A stretch of DNA of 64,000 bases from JBBSEX01 sp038239345 (GTDB lineage: Bacteria; Acidobacteriota; Terriglobia; Bryobacterales; Bryobacteraceae): NCBI GenBank assembly GCA_038239345.1, contig JBBSEX010000008.1:175048-239047 (forward strand), given 5' to 3'. The position numbers and the translations under genes were made by a program. Every line of letters starts with the position of its first letter. Positions within the stretch are counted from its first letter, which is position 1. Of this stretch, positions 36,368-44,510 are shown in pieces. Under the pieces are notes generated by a model. The model did no database searches. It was given only the letters and a program-made list of their open reading frames with translations, and was not told the origin of the DNA.

Positions 36368-38011
36368 ATGGCCGACGATAATCAGGGAATTTACTTTGTA
36401 GACGAAGAATTGTTGGCCCGGCTAATGGGTACAGATCCTCCTGAACCGAAGGCGGTGAAACGGCCGGCGTCCGCGGGAGGTCTGGCCAAAGCCGTATCGC
36501 TCCATGCCGAGGGCCGGTTGGAAGACGCCCTGCAGGCGATCGACGATGCCCTGGCGAACGGCGAAGATAAGGCCGAGCTGTTTGCGGCACGGGGCCATCT
36601 GAACTTTGAGCTCCAACAGTTCGAGAAAGCAGCGGCCGACTACGCTGAGGTATCCGCGGTTCAACCGGACAACAAAGCGGCGTCGTACAACCAAGGCATC
36701 TGCCTGGAGAAACTGGGCCGTCATGAAGAAGCCGCCGCCGCACTGGTCAAAGCCGCCGAGCTGGATCAGAAACGCTGGGAGGCCCGCTACGCGCTGGGAG
36801 TGATTTGTTTGCGTTTAGGGGACGCCGACCGGGCGCTGGCGGCCTTTCAAGCGGCGCTGCAACTGGATTCGAAAAATGAGCGGGCCCAGTTCGGCAAAGC
36901 CGTCAGCCTGCATATGTTGAAGCGTTTCGACGAAGCGCTGGATCTTTATAGAAAAATTTTGCCCTCCAATGCGAATTCGCCGGAACTGCTGATGAACCTG
37001 ATCAGCCTCGGCATCATGCGCAAGGAAGATTCGAAGGTACGCGACTATTCGGAGCGCCTGCTGCGTATCCGGCCGCAATCCCGTCCAGCGCTGGAAGGCT
37101 TGGCGACCTCCGCTTTATTTCGCGGCGATTTCAAATCCGCGGCGCACTACTGTGGCCAGTTGGTAAAAATCGCTCCTGAATCCTTTGAAGGCTGGTTCAA
37201 TCTAGGCCTGTCGTTGCAAAAGGCCGGAAAGCCGGATTCAGCGGTGCAAGCCTATGCCGAAGCTTTAAAGCTTCGCCCGAAATCGGAACAGGCGCAAGCG
37301 AATCTCGGAATCATCCTGCATGAGCGCGGCGATCTGGAGGGTTCACGCCAAGCTTATACGCGAGCGCTCGATGTCGCGCCGGAGTTGCCTGGCGTCCTGT
37401 GGAATATCGCGCTGTTGTGTGAACGGCAAGGGAACCCAGCGGAAGCAATCGAATATTACGAGCGTCTGTTAGCCGTCAAAGCCGATTGGGAGGATGCCGC
37501 GTACCGCCTGGGGTACCTGCGCCTGCAGCAAGAGGATTATTCCCGCGCTGTGAGTGCGTTTGAAACGTGCGTGGCCAAGCGCCCCGATTGGGCCGAAGCG
37601 CTGGTGAATTTGGGACTGGCGCAATGGAGGCTCGAAAACCTCGATGCCGCCAGGGAGAGTTTCGAGAAAGCGCTGGCGTTGCAACCGAAAAACAGCGAAG
37701 CGCTGCAAGCTCTAACCGCAATCGCCACTGTGCAGCGGGATCATGCGAAGGCAATGGAATACCATGCCCGTTTGGTAACGATGGGCGAACATCACCGCGA
37801 ACTGGCTTTCAACCTCGGATTACTTTTGCAGGATCACGATCAGCACGAAGCAGCCGCCAGAGTCTACCAGCAAGCGCTGGAGAGCAAGCCTGAACTGCCG
37901 GAAGCGTTTCTTAATCTCGGCTATTCGCTAAAGGCACTGGGGCATGATACAGAAGCCGAAGCATATTGGAAGAAGGCCGTGCAAGTGAAGCCTGAGTTGG
38001 CGACCGCCTAA
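36368..38011 (+). CDS. Tetratricopeptide-repeat protein
   Basis: A 547-residue cytosolic superhelix with about 13 TPR units from residue 38 to the end (e.g. AFQAALQLDSKNERAQFGKA, AYAEALKLRPKSEQAQANLG, AYTRALDVAPELPG). No signal peptide, TM or enzymatic domain. Residues 1-35 form a short acidic leader (MADDNQGIYFVDEELLARLM). It follows the zinc-finger membrane protein by 34 nt with no terminator seen, so the two are probably cotranscribed and may act together as scaffold and membrane anchor. Confidence 0.88.
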   Translation: MADDNQGIYFVDEELLARLMGTDPPEPKAVKRPASAGGLAKAVSLHAEGRLEDALQAIDDALANGEDKAELFAARGHLNFELQQFEKAAADYAEVSAVQPDNKAASYNQGICLEKLGRHEEAAAALVKAAELDQKRWEARYALGVICLRLGDADRALAAFQAALQLDSKNERAQFGKAVSLHMLKRFDEALDLYRKILPSNANSPELLMNLISLGIMRKEDSKVRDYSERLLRIRPQSRPALEGLATSALFRGDFKSAAHYCGQLVKIAPESFEGWFNLGLSLQKAGKPDSAVQAYAEALKLRPKSEQAQANLGIILHERGDLEGSRQAYTRALDVAPELPGVLWNIALLCERQGNPAEAIEYYERLLAVKADWEDAAYRLGYLRLQQEDYSRAVSAFETCVAKRPDWAEALVNLGLAQWRLENLDAARESFEKALALQPKNSEALQALTAIATVQRDHAKAMEYHARLVTMGEHHRELAFNLGLLLQDHDQHEAAARVYQQALESKPELPEAFLNLGYSLKALGHDTEAEAYWKKAVQVKPELATA

Positions 38012-38031
38012 ACCCATTTAGAAGATCGCTT

Positions 38032-39897
38032 TCAACCCCGTTGGAACAATCGAGGGGAGCGGGATTCTAGCACCCGCCCGAAGTTCGGCGACGCAAGATC
38101 GTTATCGGGCGAGCCCAGATTCGCATGGTTGGCGAAATTAAAACATTCGGCGCGAAATTGTAATCGAAGGCGTTCGGCAAGCGGAAAGGTCTTCAATAGC
38201 GATAGATCTACGTTCGCAATACCCGGACCGCGCACTGCGTTGCGCCCTTCATTCCCGAACTGGCCCGCCTGTGTGGCGACATCCAACTTCTGAAACGCGG
38301 TCCGCCGCACCCACTCATCGGCGGTATGCGAGCCCGTGTTCGGATCGGAGATGAGATTCGGGCGGCTGGAAAAGAATCCCGTAATCTCCGGCGACGATCC
38401 TTGCGACGAGACGTTCGCTCCGTCATAGACCGTGAACGGCGTCCCCGCTGAGAAATTCGCGATAGTGTTCAGTTGCCATCCACCGAAGGCGATCCGCGCG
38501 GCCTTTGGTGCCGATCGGGAAAAAGGAATTTCATAGCTGCCGCTGAATACGAAGCGCTGACGGGCGTCGAAGATTGCCGGCCCATGCTCGGCGTTCAGAT
38601 TGAAGGGATTCTGCGCCAGGTCGTTTTCGCCGGCGACCAAGCGGGGCGCGGATCCAGCGACATTAAACGTCGATACGTAATCGAGGGTCTTTGAGAAGGT
38701 ATAGGACGCCAGGAACGCCAGCCCATTATCGAAACGCCGCGTGAGGCCGATCTGCGCGGCGTGATACGTGGAGTTGGTAATCAGTCCAACGGAGACAAAA
38801 TCACAAGCGCCGGTGACTGCATGACAACCCGCGTACTGGCGGCGCTGATCGGCATTTTGGGCGGTAGCGCGGGGGCTGTAAATCGCCGGATTCGCCGCAA
38901 TAAAGCGCGGCAGGCGCGTGCCTTTGTTGCCGATATAACGAACGTCGATCAAGAAGTCTTTTGCAAACGAGCGCTGTAAGGAGAAATTCCAATTCTGCGC
39001 GTTGGGGGGACGCAAGCCGTTCTCAATGGTTAGCACCGTGGTCGGCTGCGGAAAACTATCTGGGGCAAAAACATTCTGGCCGTTCCAGTGGTTGGCAAAA
39101 TTAATGGGAGGTCCAATCTGCCGCGCTTGCGTCCATGGCAGCGCGCTTAAGGAGCTTGCAGCGGAACCCAACGCCGTTCGTGAACGAATCGTAAAAGATT
39201 CCGTAGGCCGCCCGAATCGATGTGTTGCCAGATCCAGTCGGGTCCCAGGCCAAGCCGATGCGCGGCATCGGAGCTTTCCAATAAACCGGCGCGATTCCAT
39301 CCGGCACTCCTTTATCGCCGGGGAATAGCAGACCGTTCGGAGCGTTCGGGAAGACCGTGGATTGTTGTCCGGGCGACCAGGAATCCATCCGATTCCGAAT
39401 GCCGGTAAACGGCGTGCTCACGTCCCAGCGCAACCCATAGTTGATGGTCAGACGCGGAGTGGCCCGCCATTCATCCTGTGCGTAGAGTGCGAAATCGACA
39501 TTGCGCAAACCGCGATTCGTATCGCCGCCTCACTGAAAGAAGTTCACCGGGAAGCCCAGCAGAAAACTGGCCAACGAATCACTCGCCGGGAAGCCGCCGA
39601 ACCCGAAAAATCCATTGGAGGCGATGCCTTCGGACATGTTGATCTGATTTCGCCGGAACTCGGCCCCGAATTTCAGGTTGTGCGCGCCGACAGTTCTGGA
39701 GATGGAGTCTTGCAATAGCTGCCAGCGTTGTTCGTGGCCTGCGTCCGGACATAGCCGGTCATCGTATTCAGCGCGTGTATTTTGGCTCCGGAGATCACAC
39801 TACCCGATGGATCAGTCACTAAGTCTTCGAGCGTGGCGTTCGTATCCTGTGCAAGCGCGCACACACTGAGAGCAAATAGAATGGCTATGATTCGCAT
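38032..39897 (-). pseudogene. TonB-dependent receptor (Oar-like) pseudogene
   Basis: Three independent lesions. The N-terminal signal peptide and start of the carboxypeptidase-regulatory domain (MRIIAILFALSVCALAQDTN ... TNNAGSY) join abruptly near 39715, in another frame, to barrel sequence (ISRTVGAHNLKFGAEFRR), so the plug and several hundred residues are deleted. An in-frame TGA (39530-39532) interrupts VNFFQ/GGDTNRGLRN. A one-base insertion in a GGG run (39167-39169) shifts the frame before SAASSLSALPW. The rest of the barrel to the C-terminus at 38032 is open. It lies downstream of the DUF3179 gene. The other members of this family code Gly at the TGA site, so it is a nonsense mutation. 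Confidence 0.85.
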
Positions 39898-39961
39898 CCA
39901 CTGCCAACCCCCTTGTTAGAGGGTATCGGCGCGTACATCGCGGGACAATAATCGAAAGATA

Positions 39962-41203
39962 CTACTTCGGCTTCGATACCGCAGGCAGGCTGTAGACCGT
40001 GGTTCCAGGATTGTAGTGACGCCAATCGAACCAGTAATCTTTGATCACTTCGACGCGCCCTAAACAGGCTCCTTTTGATTTACCGTCGATCGCGCAGCCA
40101 AGGAAATTCCACTGGCTGCCAGTGCCCGCGTCCATCATCAGAGGCTGCTCACTGCTCATCGGGCCCGTGTTGCCGGCTGTGGTGCGATAGAATTCGGACG
40201 GCCTTCGAAAGGCCCGCACCGATTGCTGATCGGGGCCTACGACGAGAAGAATGGATTCGCCGCCGACATGATCGTTAACCAGCTTCTGCTGGATAATCAA
40301 GTCAAATGGAAACGCCCGGGCGGCGCCGAATGCCCGAACTCCCAGCATCAGATCGCGTGGGCTACGGCCGGGTTCGGCATAACTCAAGACCGTCGGCGTC
40401 TTCTGCATCTTAATGTCCCAATCGGTGGCGGCGTACTGCGCGGTGTACGGCGTCGCATCACCCAGAACACTGCCCTCCGGATGATCCGATTTCCAGAGAG
40501 CAAGCGAGAGTTCATCGGAAGGCACCAGTTGCAACGTCTGTCCGGCGAGGGGCCCGGCGATGGCGCGCCCGCTTATCTGTTGCCAATAAGTCCCGGTTTC
40601 TTCATCTCGCATAATGAAATTCTGATTATTGATGCCGGCCAGATGGAACGTCAGCCGCAGACCATTTATTTCTCGTTTCCACACCAGACCGGTGTGACAT
40701 AGCGTTCAATATGTCGCAACGATGGGCAATCCATTCACGACATCGTTGACCACGTGGTGGTAAGAGATGTTGCGAATCGGATACGCGCGCGCCACACCGC
40801 TGACGTTTACGGAAATTACCTTTTCCGCGCCGTCCAACTTCGTATCCTGGGCGGAGATGAAGGAAGGCTCACCTAGCGGGTGGAACATTTTCTCGTAAAT
40901 ATTGATATGCGTTAGAGCCCCAAAAATTACAATGGCCGCCAAGGCCGCACAGACACCCCATCTGCGCCATTTTGTGGAGATCTCACGCCACTCGAGCAAG
41001 ATGACCACAAGAGCTATCGCCGCACATACGGCCGTAATCAGGAAACGCCATTGCATTACCGCCAATGCCAAAGATAGCTCTCGCGCGCCTTGATAGCGGA
41101 AAGGCCTAATTACATAGAGCGGGTAAACAAGACAGAAAAGCGACAGCGCGAAACAGCTGGAGAGTAAGACCGTATAAAGAGCGCGGCGATTCGAAGCTTC
41201 CAT
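39962..41203 (-). CDS. Membrane-anchored DUF3179 protein, candidate selenoprotein (in-frame TGA at codon 166)
   Basis: A 413-codon frame if TGA 40706-40708 is read as selenocysteine. Three TM segments (about residues 9-32, 51-71, 82-100) precede a DUF3179 domain: GVARAYPIRNISYHHVVND, GLPIVATY, then [TGA]TLC, followed without any frame change by 247 codons including RDEETGTYWQQISGRAIAGP and a normal end. DUF3179 proteins normally have YCPLC here, so TGA replaces the first Cys and gives UxxC. A perfect hairpin follows at the right distance (separate entry). The downstream half is intact, against decay. The function of DUF3179 is not known; the CxxC suggests redox or metal chemistry. The TGA could still be a nonsense mutation. 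Confidence 0.7.
40680..40708 (-). promoter_or_regulatory. Putative bacterial SECIS hairpin after the in-frame TGA
   Basis: On the minus strand, the TGA (40708-40706) is followed by 15 nt and then loop GGUCU. The loop (40690-40686) is closed by CACACC (40696-40691) and GGUGUG (40685-40680), six perfect pairs plus one G.U. Published bSECIS rules ask for a 3-14 nt apical loop with a G in its first two bases, a stem of at least 4 bp and about 16-37 nt between UGA and loop depending on counting. This fits at the short end. As I recall, E. coli fdhF has GGUCU about 18 nt after its UGA. Confidence 0.65.
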
Positions 41204-41268
41204 GTGATGATGCTTTGAGTATACGCACTGGCTGCCTGTTCAGAAAACCTAGCTCCGTTCAGCCAGAC

Positions 41269-42018
41269 CTACTGCGCGAGCGTGAAATTCACTTCGATGG
41301 GCGCCATCACCTCGACAACTTCGTTGTTTAAATAGGTCGGCCGATAGGTCCATTGGCGCACCGCGTCGAGCGCGGCCTGGACTAACAGCGGGTGCCCACT
41401 AATAACTTGCAGCTTCTGGATGGTGCCGTCTTTTGCGATAACTCCGAGTAAGTGGACGGTGCCCGAGATTCGCGCCGCCTTGGCGATGGGTGGATAGGGC
41501 GGGACGACTCGAGTGATGATTTTCGCGGCCAGTACATTACCGCCGACTCGCACCGGTCCAGTGGGTTTCACCGGAGGTTCCACCTTCGCCATGACCGGCT
41601 TGGGTGGGGGCGGCGCAATAGTCTGGCCGAGTTCGAGACCACCCGGGATACCGTTGGCGAACCTGCCAATGGCCGTTGTTGTGGCAGCGGTCGGGGCGTA
41701 CTCTGGAGCATCCACGAGTGGCGGTGTCACCGCCGGGATGCGGCTTGGCTGCACAAACTCCCGCAATCGGAATGTGGGCTGCGGAGTGATGCTATCAACC
41801 GCTGCGCGTCGTTCTACTTGACGCCCGGGCGGCGGCGGGCGCAGTGGAGGAGCGAATAACGTTGTCGTGAGCAGAATCGCTCGCGGCAGTTTATCGGTGT
41901 AGGCGAGTGGGATCAGCATCGCGATGGCAACCGCGATGACTTGGCCTGTAACAGATGCCATCATGGTCCAGCGCTTCCTGGCAGTGCCGCCGTCGATAAC
42001 GAAAGATTGCTCAAACAT
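41269..42018 (-). CDS. TonB family energy-transducer protein
   Basis: A 249-residue protein. One TM near the N-terminus (about 21-40, GQVIAVAIAMLIPLAY), a Pro-rich periplasmic linker (about 55-160, including APPLRPPPPGR) and a C-terminal TonB domain (about 168-249): PPYPPIAKAARISGTVHLLG, IQKLQVISGHPLLVQAALDA and WTYRPTYLNNEVVEV. It should pass proton-motive-force energy to outer-membrane receptors. It lies 65 nt upstream of the DUF3179 gene on the same strand. No ExbB/ExbD is adjacent. Confidence 0.88.
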   Translation of the reverse strand: MFEQSFVIDGGTARKRWTMMASVTGQVIAVAIAMLIPLAYTDKLPRAILLTTTLFAPPLRPPPPGRQVERRAAVDSITPQPTFRLREFVQPSRIPAVTPPLVDAPEYAPTAATTTAIGRFANGIPGGLELGQTIAPPPPKPVMAKVEPPVKPTGPVRVGGNVLAAKIITRVVPPYPPIAKAARISGTVHLLGVIAKDGTIQKLQVISGHPLLVQAALDAVRQWTYRPTYLNNEVVEVMAPIEVNFTLAQ

Positions 42019-42057
42019 GCAGACTTAGACTCCGAACTTAGTAAGTGAGTTCCCGGA

Positions 42058-43278
42058 CTAAGTAAGAAGAGCCAGACTGTCGAGAATTCGCCAAGCGGAT
42101 TGCCAGGTGTAGCGGTCAAGGTACAGCGCGCGACCGGCCGCTCCCAGTTTGGCTCGTAACTCGGGTGATTCCAACAGCGCCGAGATCGCGTTGGCGAAAG
42201 CGGCAGGGCCGTCGGCTATCAATAGATGTTCGCCATCGCAGGCGCCCAGTCCTTCCGCTCCAATGGAGGTGGACACCACCGCGCGTCCCGCGGCCCAGGC
42301 TTCGAGTATCTTAAACCGCGTGCCACTCCCCGCGCGAAGCGGTACGATGGCAACCTTCGATTGCGCCAAAATCGCCAACGCATCGTCGACGGGTCCAATC
42401 AAGTGAACTCCTGGGCTCCCGGCGAGCAAGTCCGCAACCGCCTGTGGATTTCGGCCGGCCACTCGCCATGCAAGATCGGGCCATTGCCGCCGCAGGCCGG
42501 GCCAGACGTCCTTGTGAAAATATTCGACGGCCCCGATGTTCGGCGCATATTCCAGATTCCCGGTGAACACGATGCTGTGGCCCTCCCTGGCAGCGGGCAG
42601 CGGATGGTCGGGGAGGGCGTTCGGATAAACATGAACGTGGCTGGCAGGGACGATTTTATTTGCAAGCGCCGCGTCATCCTGCGATGCCGCCAGCACCATG
42701 TCGAATTGTGGCACCCATTGCCGTTCCAAGCGGAGATAGGCGCGGCTAAATTGCGCCAGCATCGCTGAAGCGGGCCAACGCGCCGCAGCCGACGAAGTGA
42801 TGCTCAACTGCGATTCGATGTTGTGCAGATCCAATACTGTGCGCCGCGCCACGGGACGCAAGATTTCTAAATAGGGAGCACACCAAAAATGCTCCAGCAC
42901 CGCCAAGTTGTAGTTCTTACCCCGGAGGAAGCGCTGCATTTCATCGGCGAAACCCGAGTAGCGATCCAGTAAGGGCGGCACTCCGCGCAGAAATCGGCGT
43001 GAGTTGCGAAGGGATCTTGCCAGTGGCGATTTGGAGTGGTGCGGAAGATCAACCACGGTGAAGCTGTTCACCAAACCCGGGGGGATATCGCGTGATGGAT
43101 CCGGCGCGCCTGGTTGCCGGAACAGAATTAAATCGAGCGCCGATCGCCGGCCGAAATATTCCACAAGCGATGCCGTTCGCAGCGCCCCACCGCCCACGGC
43201 CGGATAAGGCGCCTCCGGGCTGAGTAACAGAACACGCGGCTGATGTTCAGCGGCCAAATCGGCGCTTGGCCTCTTCAT
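42058..43278 (-). CDS. Glycosyltransferase family 4
   Basis: A 406-residue GT-B enzyme that uses a nucleotide-sugar donor. N-terminal acceptor domain (PRVLLLSPEAPYPAVGGGAL), C-terminal donor domain with the ExxxxxxxE-type motif (KILEAWAAGRAVVSTSIGAEGL). Its start is 32 nt inside the upstream glycosyltransferase gene, so the two are translationally coupled. The pair probably builds an exopolysaccharide or glycolipid sugar chain. Donor and acceptor cannot be told from sequence. Confidence 0.88.
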   Translation of the reverse strand: MKRPSADLAAEHQPRVLLLSPEAPYPAVGGGALRTASLVEYFGRRSALDLILFRQPGAPDPSRDIPPGLVNSFTVVDLPHHSKSPLARSLRNSRRFLRGVPPLLDRYSGFADEMQRFLRGKNYNLAVLEHFWCAPYLEILRPVARRTVLDLHNIESQLSITSSAAARWPASAMLAQFSRAYLRLERQWVPQFDMVLAASQDDAALANKIVPASHVHVYPNALPDHPLPAAREGHSIVFTGNLEYAPNIGAVEYFHKDVWPGLRRQWPDLAWRVAGRNPQAVADLLAGSPGVHLIGPVDDALAILAQSKVAIVPLRAGSGTRFKILEAWAAGRAVVSTSIGAEGLGACDGEHLLIADGPAAFANAISALLESPELRAKLGAAGRALYLDRYTWQSAWRILDSLALLT

Positions 43279-44314
43279 ATACTTCTCGAGTCAGTTGGGC
43301 GGTTCGTTTCCACGAAAATTGTGCAGCCCGCCGGACGGCTTGCTCACGAAGGCCCGCGAAGTTCTCCGGATGATCCAGAACGGCGGTCATCGCGGCCACC
43401 CACTTGGCTTCGTTTTGCGAATTCAGCAGGACGGCCGACCCACCTGAAACCTCGGCAATCGCTGGATCTTCCGAGGCGAGAACGCAGGCGCCACATTGCA
43501 TCGCCTCCAACACCGGAAGGCCAAAGCCCTCATAGAACGAAGGATAAAGGCAGGCGGCGGCGCCCGAATAAAGGGCTGGCAGATCCGCCTCGGGGACTAT
43601 GCCCGGCAATTGTAATCCTGGTTCTGGAGGAAAGGCGTCAAAGTCGGACCGCCGCCGTCCGGCGAGTACCAGATCGACGTTGCGGGTCTTGCGAATCTCC
43701 CGCCAGGCACGCACAATCAGCGCCAGATTCTTTCGAGGTTCCAGCGTGCCGGTATATAGGTAATAGGGCGTCCGGGGGGCGGGTCCGGGGGACGGTTGAA
43801 ATTGCAGCCCGGCGGCAAGGGGAATAGCTACGATGCGCTCCGGTTGCAACCGGAAGCGGGCAATCGCCTCCTTGCGAATGGCTTCGGTTGGCGTAACCAC
43901 CATCGTGGCAAGCCCTAAACGTAACAGGACGGGGGTCCGCACGCGAACGCGATCTCCGGCGGAGTGCCAACCGGGATCGAGCCATGGCGAAAGGTCGTGA
44001 AGCGTCATCACGCTGGGTTTCTTCGGCAGATAGGGAACCGAGAAGTCGGTGCCATGGAAAATTTCGGCATTGAGTCGCGCCATTTCGCCGCGAATACCCC
44101 ATAGCCACCAGCGCCGTTCGCTAAAAGTTTGGGGTCCTGCACCGGGCCGCAAATTCGCCGCGTGGACCCGTGGCATCGCGAACGGCTGATCGGAAATAAG
44201 CCAAAAGGAATCGCCGGGAAAGGCTTCAGCTAAGGCGCAACTTAGCTCGGAAGTGTAGCGAGCCACCCCTCCGGTGGGCACAGTCAATGGAGTTGCGTCG
44301 ATACTCACAATCAT
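43247..44314 (-). CDS. Glycosyltransferase family 4 (RfaB/mannosyltransferase-like)
   Basis: A 355-residue GT-B enzyme. N-terminus IVSIDATPLTVPTGGVARYT is the glycine-rich acceptor start of GT4 mannosyl- and galactosyltransferases. The donor site is seen in YTGTLEPRKNLALIVRAW and in the E-x7-E motif SFYEGFGLPVLEAMQCG. It is first in a two-gene unit with the second GT4. It diverges from the PEGA-domain gene across 196 bp. Likely role: surface polysaccharide assembly. Confidence 0.9.
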   Translation of the reverse strand: MIVSIDATPLTVPTGGVARYTSELSCALAEAFPGDSFWLISDQPFAMPRVHAANLRPGAGPQTFSERRWWLWGIRGEMARLNAEIFHGTDFSVPYLPKKPSVMTLHDLSPWLDPGWHSAGDRVRVRTPVLLRLGLATMVVTPTEAIRKEAIARFRLQPERIVAIPLAAGLQFQPSPGPAPRTPYYLYTGTLEPRKNLALIVRAWREIRKTRNVDLVLAGRRRSDFDAFPPEPGLQLPGIVPEADLPALYSGAAACLYPSFYEGFGLPVLEAMQCGACVLASEDPAIAEVSGGSAVLLNSQNEAKWVAAMTAVLDHPENFAGLREQAVRRAAQFSWKRTAQLTREVYEEAKRRFGR

Positions 44315-44476
44315 GCAGAGAAGTCAGTGTACGATAGCTATCTATGCAGCGCGACCGAAGACGGCAAATAAGGGCATCGCGGAACCAGCCGTTTCCTATT
44401 AAGATAGTGTTGGCGCTTTTAAGGATAGCGCGCGCCCGCCGCGAGGCTTCCCCGGCAGGAAGTATCTTGTGGTGTA

Positions 44477-44494
44477 GCGCGCGGCACAGCGCGC
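44477..44494 (+). promoter_or_regulatory. GC-rich hairpin in the 5' region of the PEGA gene
   Basis: GCGCGC (44477-44482), loop GGCACA, GCGCGC (44489-44494). The stem ends 3 nt before the AAAGGA-type ribosome site of the PEGA gene, so it could affect translation initiation. It may be chance in GC-rich DNA. Confidence 0.35.
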
Positions 44495-44510
44495 GAGAAA
44501 GGAACGCATT

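Noticed and set aside
39530..39532. In-frame TGA in the receptor pseudogene as a second selenocysteine codon
   Set aside because: The site is Gly in related receptors, not Cys; no G-start hairpin loop is at the right distance, and the gene has two other lesions.
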